From positions 1,364,001 to 1,428,000 of the forward strand of contig NZ_CP114779.1 of the NCBI RefSeq assembly GCF_027359375.1: a stretch of 64,000 bases of DNA. The letters are read 5' to 3'. The DNA is from Prochlorococcus marinus str. MIT 0919. GTDB taxonomy: Bacteria > Cyanobacteriota > Cyanobacteriia > PCC-6307 > Cyanobiaceae. A program made the translations under genes and the position numbers. Under the pieces are notes generated by a model, which saw nothing but the letters and a program-made list of their open reading frames with translations, was not told the DNA's origin and searched no databases. This document shows, piece after piece, positions 19,630-29,071 of the stretch (the stretch's first letter is position 1; each line of letters begins with the position of its first letter).

Positions 19630-21972
19630 TTAATTCATTCCTGTACGCGCAATATCTATAACATCTGCCATGGAACGGATTTTGTTCATGGTGGTTTTTA
19701 ATTGATCTGAATCTTTTAATTCAATCCTTAGATCAATGCAAGCAGGTTTGCCATAGGCAGTTTGTACCCGCGCATCGCTGACATTAATTCCACTATCGGA
19801 AAGTCTCATTAGAATATCTTTGAGCACGCCTACACGATCTATCACTTCAATGCGTAATTGAGTGGAAAACCTTTGCTCTTGAATGAAATGAGCCTTATTC
19901 CATTTAACAGGTAGTCTTCGTTCGTTAGGTATAGAATTAATATTAACACAATTTTGTCGATGAATAGTAATTCCATGATTACCTAAAGCCACGGCTCCGA
20001 GGATTTCTTCTCCTGGCAGAGGGTTACAACATCCACCTATTTTATAATCTAGACCTTCTACTCCCAGAATTGCAGCATTTCCTGAAGTAGACTTCTTGAG
20101 ATAAACCGTCTCTTGTTGATTCGCAAGTTGCTTTGCTATATCTGAGTTTGATATTGGTACTTCAGGTGCTAAATTTTGCAATTTTATCTCTTCTCTTAAG
20201 CGATTAAGTACTTGATGCAAAGTAATTGCACCAAAACCAAGGGAAGCCAGTAGATCTTCTGTTGATTTTAAATTGCATCTTTCAGCAACTTTATTCATAG
20301 CATCACTCTTAAGAAGAGTATCTAGCCCTTGTCGACCCAAGTCACGTTCAAGAAGGTTTTTGCCACGCTCAATAGTCTCATTGCGATGACTTTTTTTATA
20401 CCATTGTCTGATACGATTTCTAGCAGTAGGAGTGGCTACAAAATTAAGCCAATCAAGGCTTGGGTGCGCTGTTTTATTTGTCAGAACTTCGACAAAGTCA
20501 CCATTTTTTAGTGCAGTTGATAAGGGACATAGTCGATCATTGATACGTGTTCCATGACAGTGGTTTCCAACTTCAGAGTGTATGCGATATGCGAAATCAA
20601 TTGCAGTCGAACCTTTTCTTAGACCTACAACATCACCTTTAGGAGTGAAAACGAAAACTTCTTCATCAAATAAATCCTCCTTAATTGATGCTAGATAGTC
20701 ATTATGATCATTATTACCACTTTCTTGTTGCCATTCAATTAGTTGCCGCAGCCAATTGAATCTTTCTGTAGAGCCCAAGGCAGGTGAACCACCTTCTTTG
20801 TATTTCCAGTGCGCAGCTATGCCGTATTCCGCCATTTGATGCATTTCAGGCGTCCTAATCTGTATTTCAATTGGACGATGCTTCCCAATCACTACTGTAT
20901 GAAGTGATTGGTATCCATTGGGTTTTGGGAGCCCAATATAATCTTTGAATCGGCCAGGGATGGGTCTGAAGGTATCATGTACAACTGCTAAAGCTCTATA
21001 ACAGGTTTCAAGATTTGGAACAATTATACGTAGAGCTGCTATGTCATATATTTCGTGAAATTCTTTTTGCTGAAGTTGCATCTTGCTCCATATTCCAAAG
21101 AGATGTTTTGGCCTACCACTAATCTCAAATTCATTAAGCCCTATAGAAGAAAGCCGCTCTTTTAGTAACTCGACGGTAAATCCTAGACGCTTTTCTCTTT
21201 CACTTCTTTTAGTTACAATTTCTTGTTGGATCCCTCTATATGCTTCAGGTTCAAGCAATTTAAAAGCCAGATCTTCCAATTCCCATTTAAAACGACCTAT
21301 CCCAAGTCGATTGGCTAATGGAGCATATATTTCTCTAGTTTCAAGAGCAATACGTTGTTGTTTGTCTGACTGAAGAGAATCTAAAGTTCTCATATTATGT
21401 AATCTGTCAGCCAGCTTTACGAGTACAACGCGTATATCACTTGCCATTGCAAGAAACATTTTGCGTAGGTTTTCCGCCTGCGCTTCTGTTCTATTTGTAA
21501 AATGTATTCCTCCTAATTTGGTTACACCTTCGACTAGGCCAGCGACTTCTTCTCCAAAGAATTCTTTTAATTGCTCTAATGAGAGATCAGTATCTTCTAC
21601 AGCATCGTGAAGAAAACCTGCAGCTATAACAGTCGGACTAGCTCCAATTTCTTTTAATAAGTCTGCTACTGCAATCGGGTGAATTATATAAGGGTCGCCA
21701 CTAGCTCTAAATTGCCCCTTATGCAGCCTAAAAGCTAAATCGAAAGAATTTGCCAATAAAGCTTCCGAATCGGTTGGGCAGCTCTCTCCTAGACCTGGGG
21801 GAACTTTTTCAATACATGCTTTTAACCAGTCGGGTAATTGAATCCCATAGTCCTCTGTGCTACTGATTGGGTGAGATCGAAGTAGAGGCTCATTCCCCAT
21901 TGCCAAATCGCAGGCCGAATTGGCCTGGGCTGAATTAGGCATTGAGGTGGCATTTACCATCTCACTTAGCAA
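19630..21972 (-). CDS. Bifunctional (p)ppGpp synthetase/hydrolase (RelA/SpoT homologue)
   Basis: Long Rsh enzyme of 780 aa controlling the stringent response. The hydrolase HD pair is in AAGFLHDAVEDTD (H122-D123) after YIIHPIAVADLL; the synthetase domain shows RPIPGRFKDYIGLPKPNGYQSLHT; then a TGS domain (EVFVFTPKGDVVGLRKGSTAIDFAY), a conserved CCNPLPGEEI segment and a C-terminal ACT domain (VIDRVGVLKDILMRLSD). Both catalytic domains look intact, so it is bifunctional. ATG at 21960 (MVNATS) is an alternative start; the first 45 residues are not conserved-looking. Divergent from the ABC gene. Confidence 0.95.
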   Translation of the reverse strand: MLSEMVNATSMPNSAQANSACDLAMGNEPLLRSHPISSTEDYGIQLPDWLKACIEKVPPGLGESCPTDSEALLANSFDLAFRLHKGQFRASGDPYIIHPIAVADLLKEIGASPTVIAAGFLHDAVEDTDLSLEQLKEFFGEEVAGLVEGVTKLGGIHFTNRTEAQAENLRKMFLAMASDIRVVLVKLADRLHNMRTLDSLQSDKQQRIALETREIYAPLANRLGIGRFKWELEDLAFKLLEPEAYRGIQQEIVTKRSEREKRLGFTVELLKERLSSIGLNEFEISGRPKHLFGIWSKMQLQQKEFHEIYDIAALRIIVPNLETCYRALAVVHDTFRPIPGRFKDYIGLPKPNGYQSLHTVVIGKHRPIEIQIRTPEMHQMAEYGIAAHWKYKEGGSPALGSTERFNWLRQLIEWQQESGNNDHNDYLASIKEDLFDEEVFVFTPKGDVVGLRKGSTAIDFAYRIHSEVGNHCHGTRINDRLCPLSTALKNGDFVEVLTNKTAHPSLDWLNFVATPTARNRIRQWYKKSHRNETIERGKNLLERDLGRQGLDTLLKSDAMNKVAERCNLKSTEDLLASLGFGAITLHQVLNRLREEIKLQNLAPEVPISNSDIAKQLANQQETVYLKKSTSGNAAILGVEGLDYKIGGCCNPLPGEEILGAVALGNHGITIHRQNCVNINSIPNERRLPVKWNKAHFIQEQRFSTQLRIEVIDRVGVLKDILMRLSDSGINVSDARVQTAYGKPACIDLRIELKDSDQLKTTMNKIRSMADVIDIARTGMN

Positions 21973-22016
21973 GATTCCATTAGTTTATTAAGGATTAACA
22001 CCCCTCGCTACACCTT

Positions 22017-23618
22017 ATGACTAGTTTCCCTGGGGATGTTTTAAATATTAAAAACTTGAGGATGTGTTATCCCGCTAGTAATCAATGGATTCTTGATGGG
22101 TTTAATTTAAATATTGCTGTAGGAGAACGTGTTGCACTAATTGGCAGCTCAGGCTCTGGGAAAAGCAGTGTTGCAAAATCACTCTTGCAGATTCTTCCGA
22201 ATGGAAGCCTTTGTAAAGGGGATTTAGTTCTATGTGGGAAAGATTTATTGACTTTGTCAGATAAAGAGATGCAAAATTTTAGGGGCGAGAAGGTTGGTTT
22301 CGTTTTTCAAGATCCAATGAATCGCCTCAATCCGTTGATGACGATAGGTGACCATTTAATTGATACCTTAAAAGCTCACAAACCAGACAAAACATCTTTA
22401 TGGCATCGGCACCGTAGTGAAGAATTGTTGGTAAAAGTTGGCATTGATGTAGCTCGTTTTAATTCTTTTCCCCATGAATTTAGCGGCGGAATGCGCCAAC
22501 GTTTGGCAATTGCATTAGCAATTTCATTGAATCCACCGTTAATAGTTGCTGATGAACCCACTTCCAGTCTTGATGTTTCAGTGGCAAATCAAATCATGAC
22601 TGAATTGAGCAATCTCTGCGATGAGCTTGGGACTGCCCTCTTGTTGATTACGCATGATCTCGCTCTTGCAGCAAGATGGTGTGGAAGAATGAGCATCATT
22701 CAACATGGAAAAATTGTTGAAGAAGGATTGAGCACGGACGTTGTGGCTAATCCAATATCGTTAATAGGGAAAAGATTGGTGTTTGCGGCGAGAGAACGAG
22801 AGCAAAATAATTGTGTTACAAGAACTAATCAACATTGTGTTCTAGATGTTGATCAAGTTCGCTGTTGGCATGCGAATGGAGGACTGCCTTGGCAACCAAA
22901 TTGGATTAAGGCCGTTAATGAGGTTTCCTTTTCCCTTTATGCAGGCGAAACCCTTGGAGTTGTGGGATTATCAGGGTGCGGTAAAAGCACTTTATGTAGT
23001 GCCCTTTTAGGTTTGACACCCATTCGAGGGGGCTGCATTAAGCTATGTGGACAAGATTTGACTACCTTAAATAGTCAATCCTTAAGAAAGGCGCGACAGT
23101 CTTTGCAAATGGTTTTCCAAGACCCTTGTGCATCTATGAATCCAAAAATGACAGTTCTAGATGCTATCGCTGACCCATTGCTGATTCATAACATGTTTAA
23201 CCGTCACCAGGCAAAGGAAAAAGCAAGAATTCTTTTGGGTCATGTTGGACTTACTCCTGTAGAAGACTTTCATGCAAGGTTTCCTAATCAATTATCAGGT
23301 GGACAGCAACAAAGAGTAGCTATAGCTCGTGCACTTGCTTTAAACCCACAGGTTCTTATATGTGATGAAAGTGTAAGCATGTTGGACGTTGAAATTCAAG
23401 CAGAGATTTTAGCTTTATTAAGCTCATTACAGGAAACTTTAGGGCTTTCTATACTTTTTATTACCCATGATTTATCCTTGGCCCGTGGTTTTTGCCATAG
23501 AACCCTTTTGTTAGATCAGGGCATAGTCGTTGAAGAAGGCCCTTCCGAAAAGTTATTTCAAAGACCTCAACATGCCCTTACTAAACAGTTGATTAAGGAC
23601 TCACCAACTCTGAGATAA
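22017..23618 (+). CDS. ABC transporter, two fused ATPase domains (oligopeptide/YejF type)
   Basis: 533 aa with two complete nucleotide-binding domains in tandem. Domain 1: Walker A GSSGSGKS (43-50), signature SGGMRQR, Walker B VADEPTSSLD. Domain 2: Walker A GLSGCGKST (near 316-324), signature LSGGQQQR, Walker B CDESVSMLD, where Ser replaces the usual Pro-Thr. This is the layout of DppD-DppF/YejF fusions that drive peptide or nickel-peptide uptake. No permease or binding protein is nearby, so substrate and partners are unknown. Confidence 0.9.
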   Translation: MTSFPGDVLNIKNLRMCYPASNQWILDGFNLNIAVGERVALIGSSGSGKSSVAKSLLQILPNGSLCKGDLVLCGKDLLTLSDKEMQNFRGEKVGFVFQDPMNRLNPLMTIGDHLIDTLKAHKPDKTSLWHRHRSEELLVKVGIDVARFNSFPHEFSGGMRQRLAIALAISLNPPLIVADEPTSSLDVSVANQIMTELSNLCDELGTALLLITHDLALAARWCGRMSIIQHGKIVEEGLSTDVVANPISLIGKRLVFAAREREQNNCVTRTNQHCVLDVDQVRCWHANGGLPWQPNWIKAVNEVSFSLYAGETLGVVGLSGCGKSTLCSALLGLTPIRGGCIKLCGQDLTTLNSQSLRKARQSLQMVFQDPCASMNPKMTVLDAIADPLLIHNMFNRHQAKEKARILLGHVGLTPVEDFHARFPNQLSGGQQQRVAIARALALNPQVLICDESVSMLDVEIQAEILALLSSLQETLGLSILFITHDLSLARGFCHRTLLLDQGIVVEEGPSEKLFQRPQHALTKQLIKDSPTLR

Positions 23619-23628
23619 AAAGTATTGA

Positions 23629-24588
23629 TTAATTTTTTTGTAAAACTTTAAGCAATCTTTTAAAAGAAATAGGCAATGGCGCCTCAAAAAGCATCTCTTT
23701 ATTAGTCTGTGGATGCTTTAGACCAAGTTGATATGCATGTAGAGCTTGTCCAGATAGTGCAATAGGCAATTTACGACAACGACTGTAAGTAGAATCTCCA
23801 ATGATTGGATGACCGATATGAGCACAATGAACTCGAATTTGATGTGTTCGCCCTGTATCTAACTGGAAAGCTATAAGAGAATAATTGCCTAGCCTTTCTT
23901 TAAGTTCCCAATGGGTACATGCATATCTACCTGATTCATCAGAGACAACTGCATATTTTTTTCTATTCATTGGGTGTCGTCCAATTGCCCCTAAAATTGT
24001 TCCACTATCTCCTTGTGGTATTCCATGCACTATTGCTAAGTATTTTCTAGATGCAATTCTTTTTTGAATTTGTAGCTGGAGATTCACTAATGATTCTTGT
24101 GTTTTAGCAATAACAATGCAGCCTGTTGTATCTTTGTCGAGCCTGTGTACGATCCCTGGACGAAGTTTGCCGCTAATGCCTGGGAGATCATTGCAGTGGT
24201 GTAGTAAGCCGTTGACAAGAGTGCCATCCTTATTCCCAGGAGCTGGATGAACAGCTACTCCTGCCTCTTTATTAATAACTATTAGCTCTTTATCCTCATA
24301 TATTACATCTAAATGCATTTTTTCAGGCTTTAAATATGGCAAGGGCTCTGGAGGCGGTAACCATAGTTGAATCTCATCTCCGGTTCGCAAAGGTGTCTTT
24401 GCTTTACCTTCTTTCCCATTAACTTTTACGAACCCAGCATTGATAAATTTTTGAATACTTGCTCGACTTTGTTCTGATCTTTGACTGACTAGCCAACGGT
24501 CAAGTCGCATTGGCAATGGTTTGGGATAATGTAGGATTATTAATTCTCCTTCGCCTTCTCCAAAGGATTGTGCATTATTCTCTTCCAT
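23629..24588 (-). CDS. 23S rRNA pseudouridine synthase, RluD-like
   Basis: RluA-family pseudouridine synthase of 319 aa. An N-terminal S4 RNA-binding domain (MRLDRWLVSQ...GFVKVNGKEG, about 26-70) precedes the catalytic domain with HRLDKDTTGC holding the nucleophile D151, and RTHQIRVHCAHIGHPIIGD. The S4 domain plus this length favours the RluD branch, which modifies helix 69 of 23S rRNA. Starts on the last base of the ribosome-assembly GTPase gene upstream, so the two ribosome genes are coupled. Confidence 0.92.
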   Translation of the reverse strand: MEENNAQSFGEGEGELIILHYPKPLPMRLDRWLVSQRSEQSRASIQKFINAGFVKVNGKEGKAKTPLRTGDEIQLWLPPPEPLPYLKPEKMHLDVIYEDKELIVINKEAGVAVHPAPGNKDGTLVNGLLHHCNDLPGISGKLRPGIVHRLDKDTTGCIVIAKTQESLVNLQLQIQKRIASRKYLAIVHGIPQGDSGTILGAIGRHPMNRKKYAVVSDESGRYACTHWELKERLGNYSLIAFQLDTGRTHQIRVHCAHIGHPIIGDSTYSRCRKLPIALSGQALHAYQLGLKHPQTNKEMLFEAPLPISFKRLLKVLQKN

Positions 24589-25457
24589 TATGTAGGTAAT
24601 TCAAGTGCGATTTTCCCAAGCAATAATTTTCTAAAGTCATCTAATAACTTATGAGACATTCTTCTTAGGTCAGATGAAGTATGGATATTGGCTGCATTCT
24701 CTAACCATTGATGGGTATCTCCTTTGCTTCTTTTGAAAGGAATACCATAACGTTTTTCAAGAGAATTGTTTATTCGTTCGTGATTATGATTATCCAGATG
24801 ATGTAGCAATTTTAAGAAAGCTATTGCTACAGATTCCACATCATAAGCAGCTTGCCCAATATCATCACATATCGCAAGTCGAAGAGCAGCTTGTTGATTA
24901 TCTAATCGTGGCGGCAAGACTCCTGGAGCATCTAATAAATCAAGTCTTTGCCCAAGCCTTACCCATTGCAGCGATTTCGTAACCCCTGCACGTCTAGAAC
25001 TAGCGACTACTTTCTTGTTCACCAATCTATTAATTAACGCTGATTTCCCAACATTAGGAAACCCTAGTGTTAGAGCCCTAACGGGCCGATGACGCATGCC
25101 TCTGAGTTCGCGACGCTGGTTCAACTCTTCACCCATTTGTATTGCTGCTTCTTTGATTACCCCTATCCCAGTGCCATTTTGTGCATTGCACCACCTTGGG
25201 GTTTCCCCATTGCTTTTAAACCATAAATCCCATTCCTCTAGATTTTTCTCTGTAATCATGTCTTTTCTATTAATAACTAAGAGGTGTTTCTTGTTGACAA
25301 TCCATTTTTTTAGATGAGGATGGGAAGTCGAAAGTGGTATTCGTGCATCTCTAACTTCGATTACTAGATCAACTTGGTCTATGTTTTTTGCTAGCTGTCT
25401 TTCGGCTTTTGCAATGTGGCCTGGATACCATTGAATAAGAGGGGTCACGACATTCAA
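24588..25457 (-). CDS. Ribosome biogenesis GTPase YlqF/RbgA
   Basis: Circularly permuted GTPase (289 aa): the G4 motif NRKDM comes first, then G1 GFPNVGKSALINRL, and G3 DAPGVLPP. The start IQWYPGHIAKAERQL is characteristic of YlqF/RbgA, which helps late assembly of the 50S subunit. Begins with ATG giving MNVVTPLIQWYPGH. One-base overlap with the rluD-like gene. The 469 bp upstream contains no gene. Confidence 0.94.
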   Translation of the reverse strand: MNVVTPLIQWYPGHIAKAERQLAKNIDQVDLVIEVRDARIPLSTSHPHLKKWIVNKKHLLVINRKDMITEKNLEEWDLWFKSNGETPRWCNAQNGTGIGVIKEAAIQMGEELNQRRELRGMRHRPVRALTLGFPNVGKSALINRLVNKKVVASSRRAGVTKSLQWVRLGQRLDLLDAPGVLPPRLDNQQAALRLAICDDIGQAAYDVESVAIAFLKLLHHLDNHNHERINNSLEKRYGIPFKRSKGDTHQWLENAANIHTSSDLRRMSHKLLDDFRKLLLGKIALELPT

Positions 25458-25926
25458 TTCTGAATAGTGGAGGGGGGTGAATTGTTGAAATAGAACTTTG
25501 AAGTTTTTATTGTGTTTTAATTTCTATAGTTTAGGCAATTTAAGACAGCTGAGGTTGTAAGCAAATTTTTGCAGATATATGAACAAAACTTTTTTGAAAC
25601 ACTCGATAATCCCAACAAATTTTGTAAGATTCAATTTCGAATCTTTTCCTTTGAACTAAAAATCTAGGTTGATTGTGATCATTGCCTCTGGCACTCTTTT
25701 TAAGTGGGGGTTGGCTTTATTTCATTGCTGAAAATGTTTTTTGGAATTTGGGCTTTCTTTTATTAGGTAATTTATTTGTAAAAATTTTTGTGAGTAAGCC
25801 GCACTAGTGGTTTTATTATTTTTTGGCACTTCGTGCGGCAATGGTCAGATGTTTCCTCTGGCCAAAAAAAAACCACGAATGCATTTGTCAGAGTAATGTC
25901 ATCAAGTTTGCAATTTTTGAGTCCCA
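25458..25926. other. Gene-free 469 bp region upstream of pgk
   Basis: No open frame or tRNA is convincing here. The left two thirds are AT rich with little obvious structure. The right part (25798-25876) holds several complementary segments that can fold into a branched RNA on the plus strand, described separately. The promoters for pgk (plus) and the ylqF operon (minus) must lie here; I could not place them with confidence. Confidence 0.6.
25798..25876 (+). ncRNA. Candidate structured RNA / 5' leader of pgk
   Basis: Outer helix GTGGTTTT (25807-25814) with AAAACCAC (25869-25876) encloses two hairpins: GCAC-TTC-GTGC (25826-25836) and TGGTCAGA-TGTTTCC-TCTGGCCA (25842-25864, one U-G pair). A competing helix GCCGCAC (25798-25804) with GTGCGGC (25833-25839) cannot form together with the first hairpin and would be a pseudoknot with the outer helix. 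This lies 51 bases before the pgk ATG. I recognise no known family; it may be a leader, a small RNA or chance. Confidence 0.4.
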
Positions 25927-27135
25927 ATGGCAAAGCGTTCTCTTTCTAGTCTTAATGCAGAAGATATAAGTGGTAAGAGAGTATTGGTTAGAGTTGACTT
26001 TAATGTTCCAGTCAATACTGAAGGTTCCATAACAGATGATACAAGGATTCGTGCTGCTCTCCCAACAATTAAGGACTTGATGTCGAAAGGCGCGCGCGTG
26101 ATCCTTTCTGCTCACTTTGGACGCCCTAAAGGTAAGCCTAATGATGAAATGCGCCTTACTCCTGTAGCAGATAGGCTTAGTGAATTATTGGGCATAACTG
26201 TTGTAAAAACTGATAGCTGTATTGGCCCTGATGCAGAGTCAAAAGTTAACGATCTTAAGGACGGTGGGGTAGTCCTTTTGGAAAATGTTCGTTTTATGCC
26301 TGGAGAAGAGAAAAATGATTTGGAGTTTGCTAAACAGTTATCAAAATTAGCTCAGGTTTATGTCAATGATGCTTTCGGCGCGGCTCACCGTGCTCATGCG
26401 TCAACTGAAGGAGTAACTAAATTTCTTAGCCCTAATGTTGCTGGCTATTTAATGGAAAAGGAGCTTCAGTATCTCCAGGGTGCTATCGATTCTCCCAAGA
26501 GACCTTTGGCTGCAATTGTTGGAGGTTCTAAAGTAAGCAGTAAGATTGGTGTCTTGGAATCTTTAATAGATAAATGTGACAAGGTTCTTATTGGTGGAGG
26601 AATGATATTTACTTTTTATAAAGCTCGTGGCCTTTCTGTAGGGAAAAGTTTAGTTGAAGATGACAAACTTGATCTTGCTAAAGCACTTGAAGAAAAAGCC
26701 AGATCGAAAGGTGTTGAGTTGCTTTTGCCTACAGATGTAATACTTGCAGATAATTTTGCTGCAGATGCCGACAGTCAAATAGCTTCAATAAATTCTATTC
26801 CTGAAGGATGGATGGGACTTGATATAGGACCTGATTCAGTAAAAGTTTTCCAAGACGCTTTGAATTCTTGTAAAACAGTAATTTGGAATGGACCTATGGG
26901 GGTTTTTGAATTTGATAAATTTGCTAATGGCACTAACTCTATTGCAAGTACTTTGGCTGAATTAGGAGAAAGAGGTTGCTGCACGATTATTGGAGGTGGC
27001 GATTCAGTTGCTGCTGTTGAGAAAGCAGGTCTTGCTGCGAAAATGTCTCACATCTCTACTGGTGGTGGTGCCAGTCTTGAGCTGCTTGAAGGGAAAGTTT
27101 TACCAGGTGTTTCTGCACTTGATGAAATTGTTTAA
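25927..27135 (+). CDS. pgk: Phosphoglycerate kinase
   Basis: Interconverts 1,3-bisphosphoglycerate and 3-phosphoglycerate; in a cyanobacterium it works mainly in the Calvin cycle and also in glycolysis (402 aa). The N-terminal [40 protein letters not shown], the hinge region and [15 protein letters not shown] with [14 protein letters not shown] at the C-terminus are all intact. ATG start gives [10 protein letters not shown] possible structured leader precedes it. Confidence 0.98.
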   Translation: MAKRSLSSLNAEDISGKRVLVRVDFNVPVNTEGSITDDTRIRAALPTIKDLMSKGARVILSAHFGRPKGKPNDEMRLTPVADRLSELLGITVVKTDSCIGPDAESKVNDLKDGGVVLLENVRFMPGEEKNDLEFAKQLSKLAQVYVNDAFGAAHRAHASTEGVTKFLSPNVAGYLMEKELQYLQGAIDSPKRPLAAIVGGSKVSSKIGVLESLIDKCDKVLIGGGMIFTFYKARGLSVGKSLVEDDKLDLAKALEEKARSKGVELLLPTDVILADNFAADADSQIASINSIPEGWMGLDIGPDSVKVFQDALNSCKTVIWNGPMGVFEFDKFANGTNSIASTLAELGERGCCTIIGGGDSVAAVEKAGLAAKMSHISTGGGASLELLEGKVLPGVSALDEIV

Positions 27136-27195
27136 TCAACTCTGTTTACTGGTTAGGTTTCTTTGATTATGTCTTCGAGAGATATATTGTTTATG

Positions 27196-27939
27196 TTATG
27201 GATTGATTTCACTTACATCAGAGACAATTCGTACAGTCTTAGTAATAGAGATCAATCCTTTTGGATGGGCTATTAAGGCAGCCCATTTTTGTGTGCCTGG
27301 CGACAAAGGTGCTTGTACAGTTTTATATAAACCGCCAGAGGCCAATGGAACAATAGGTATGTTCGGAATTAATTTCCCTTGATAATCTTCCTCATTAATC
27401 GTGATTAAGCCACCTGCAATAATTGCATCTTCTAAGGGTTTCTCAAGAATAATATCGACATTATAAGTTGTTCCTGTTAATACATAATCTGGAATGCTTA
27501 AGTCAATATCTATAGGATGGTCAGTACTCTTTAAAATTGAGTATTCATTGATTACTTCTTTCTGAATAATTTTTTTATCACTTAAGGTAATTGCAATTTT
27601 TTGCATTGCTTCTAAGGAAAATGTTTTAGCACCTAACTGCTTTTCAGCATTGATATATAGATCAATAGAATGCCTTTTATCTTTTAGCTGATTTCCTTTT
27701 TCTATTCTCCATTTTGCATTGGGAAACTTTTCAAGAAACTCTACACACTCTTTATACAAGTTTTTTGAAATTGCATTACTAAAAAGTTTATCAAGCTCTG
27801 CGAATCTTCTAGTATTTAGAGAGTTTTGTATGTCCTGGCTGAGTTGCTTGATATTTATTTCTCTAGAATAGCTTGGACTGTTGAATGCAAAAAGTAAAAA
27901 GATTCCTGAACTTAGACAAAACTTGATTACATGCTGCAC
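27196..27939 (-). CDS. Exported protein of unknown function
   Basis: 247 aa. The first 25 residues form a signal peptide (IKFCLSSGIFLLFAFNSPSYS), so the protein is likely periplasmic or lumenal. The middle is helical and charged; the last 100 residues are beta-rich (DYVLTGTTYNVDIILEKPLED, APLSPGTQKWAALIAHPKG). I recognise no catalytic motif. It resembles lineage-restricted cyanobacterial hypotheticals. Convergent with pgk, divergent from murG. Confidence 0.8.
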   Translation of the reverse strand: MQHVIKFCLSSGIFLLFAFNSPSYSREINIKQLSQDIQNSLNTRRFAELDKLFSNAISKNLYKECVEFLEKFPNAKWRIEKGNQLKDKRHSIDLYINAEKQLGAKTFSLEAMQKIAITLSDKKIIQKEVINEYSILKSTDHPIDIDLSIPDYVLTGTTYNVDIILEKPLEDAIIAGGLITINEEDYQGKLIPNIPIVPLASGGLYKTVQAPLSPGTQKWAALIAHPKGLISITKTVRIVSDVSEINP

Positions 27940-28003
27940 CTTAAATTCCTCTTGAGTACCTCTGATTGTAAGCCTAGGTATTACTAGGGATTATTGTATT
28001 GCT

Positions 28004-29071
28004 ATGTCTCGCTTATTGATTGCGGCAAGTGGAACAGGCGGCCATCTTTTTCCTGCGGTTGCTGTTGCAGAAGCTTTGCCGAAAACTTGGGAAATTACTT
28101 GGTTGGGGGTGCCTGATCGTTTAGAGGTAAAGCTTGTCCCTAAAAAGTTTGAGCTGATAACTGTTCCAGTAGGGGGGTTGCAAAAGAATGGATTGATGAA
28201 GTTTGTTCAAGCGCTGAAATTAATTGCAGCAACATTATCAGTGATACGAGTGATTAGAAAAAAAAGGATAAAAGTTATTTTTACTACCGGTGGTTATATA
28301 GCTGTACCAGCTGTTTTGGCTGCAAAGTTATCTGGCATACGAGTAGTCCTTCATGAATCAAACGCCTTTCCTGGCAAAGCAACTAGGCTTTTTGGAAGAT
28401 TTTGTGATCAAGTTGCACTTGGTTGGCCACCAGCTGCTAAATACCTGCCAAAGTGCAACTTAGTTGTAACTGGGACTCCTGTGCGCGAGGCCTTTCTAGC
28501 TTTTAATTCAGTTCCTTCCTGGGTACCAGTTGGAGGTGGTCCTTTAATAGTTGTTCTAGGAGGAAGTCAAGGTGCGGTTGGTTTGAATCGAATGATTAGA
28601 GATGTTTTGCCTGACTTGCTTGCCAAGGGTTGTCGAGTTGTTCATATTACCGGTAATAAAAATCAATCCAACAAAGTAAATGCCAAATTGGTTGAGAAGC
28701 CATTTACGAATGAAATACCTGGTTTGTTACAACATGCAGATCTTATTATTAGTAGAGCTGGCGCTGGTGCGTTAAGTGAATTTGCTGTTTGCAACACACC
28801 TGTTGTTTTGGTTCCTTATCCTTATGCAACAGATAGTCATCAAGAATTTAATGCAATGTATGCAGCGGAATTTGGAGGAGCACTAATTGTCCATGAGCAT
28901 GAACCGGGTAAGAAAGCTTTAGCAAATGTATTAGATCATTTGTTAACTAGTTTTATCTCACAGAAAATAGATTCCTTAAACTTGCTTGATTTAATGAAGG
29001 AAGGTATGTCAAAGATGGCAGTTAGAGATTCTCATCTAAGAATTGTTGAGATCTTGGAACAAATCAGTTAG
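28004..29071 (+). CDS. murG: MurG, lipid II-forming GlcNAc transferase
   Basis: Peripheral membrane glycosyltransferase that adds GlcNAc to lipid I, giving lipid II for peptidoglycan. GT-B fold with the N-terminal ASGTGGHLFPAVAVAEAL (glycine loop), FTTGGYIAVPAVLAAKL, HESNAFPGKATR, and the C-terminal UDP-GlcNAc site VLGGSQGAVGLNRM and ISRAGAGALSEFAVCNTPVVLVPYPYATDSHQ. 355 aa is standard. Overlaps the convergent aminotransferase gene by 8 bp. Confidence 0.97.
   Translation: MSRLLIAASGTGGHLFPAVAVAEALPKTWEITWLGVPDRLEVKLVPKKFELITVPVGGLQKNGLMKFVQALKLIAATLSVIRVIRKKRIKVIFTTGGYIAVPAVLAAKLSGIRVVLHESNAFPGKATRLFGRFCDQVALGWPPAAKYLPKCNLVVTGTPVREAFLAFNSVPSWVPVGGGPLIVVLGGSQGAVGLNRMIRDVLPDLLAKGCRVVHITGNKNQSNKVNAKLVEKPFTNEIPGLLQHADLIISRAGAGALSEFAVCNTPVVLVPYPYATDSHQEFNAMYAAEFGGALIVHEHEPGKKALANVLDHLLTSFISQKIDSLNLLDLMKEGMSKMAVRDSHLRIVEILEQIS

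Noticed and set aside
25842-25864. Minus-strand GGAAACA loop resembling the motif I associate with Yfr2-type cyanobacterial small RNAs
   Set aside because: On the minus strand the stem has a C-A mismatch, while the plus strand has a valid U-G pair; no T-tract follows on the minus strand. The structure is better supported as a plus-strand leader.
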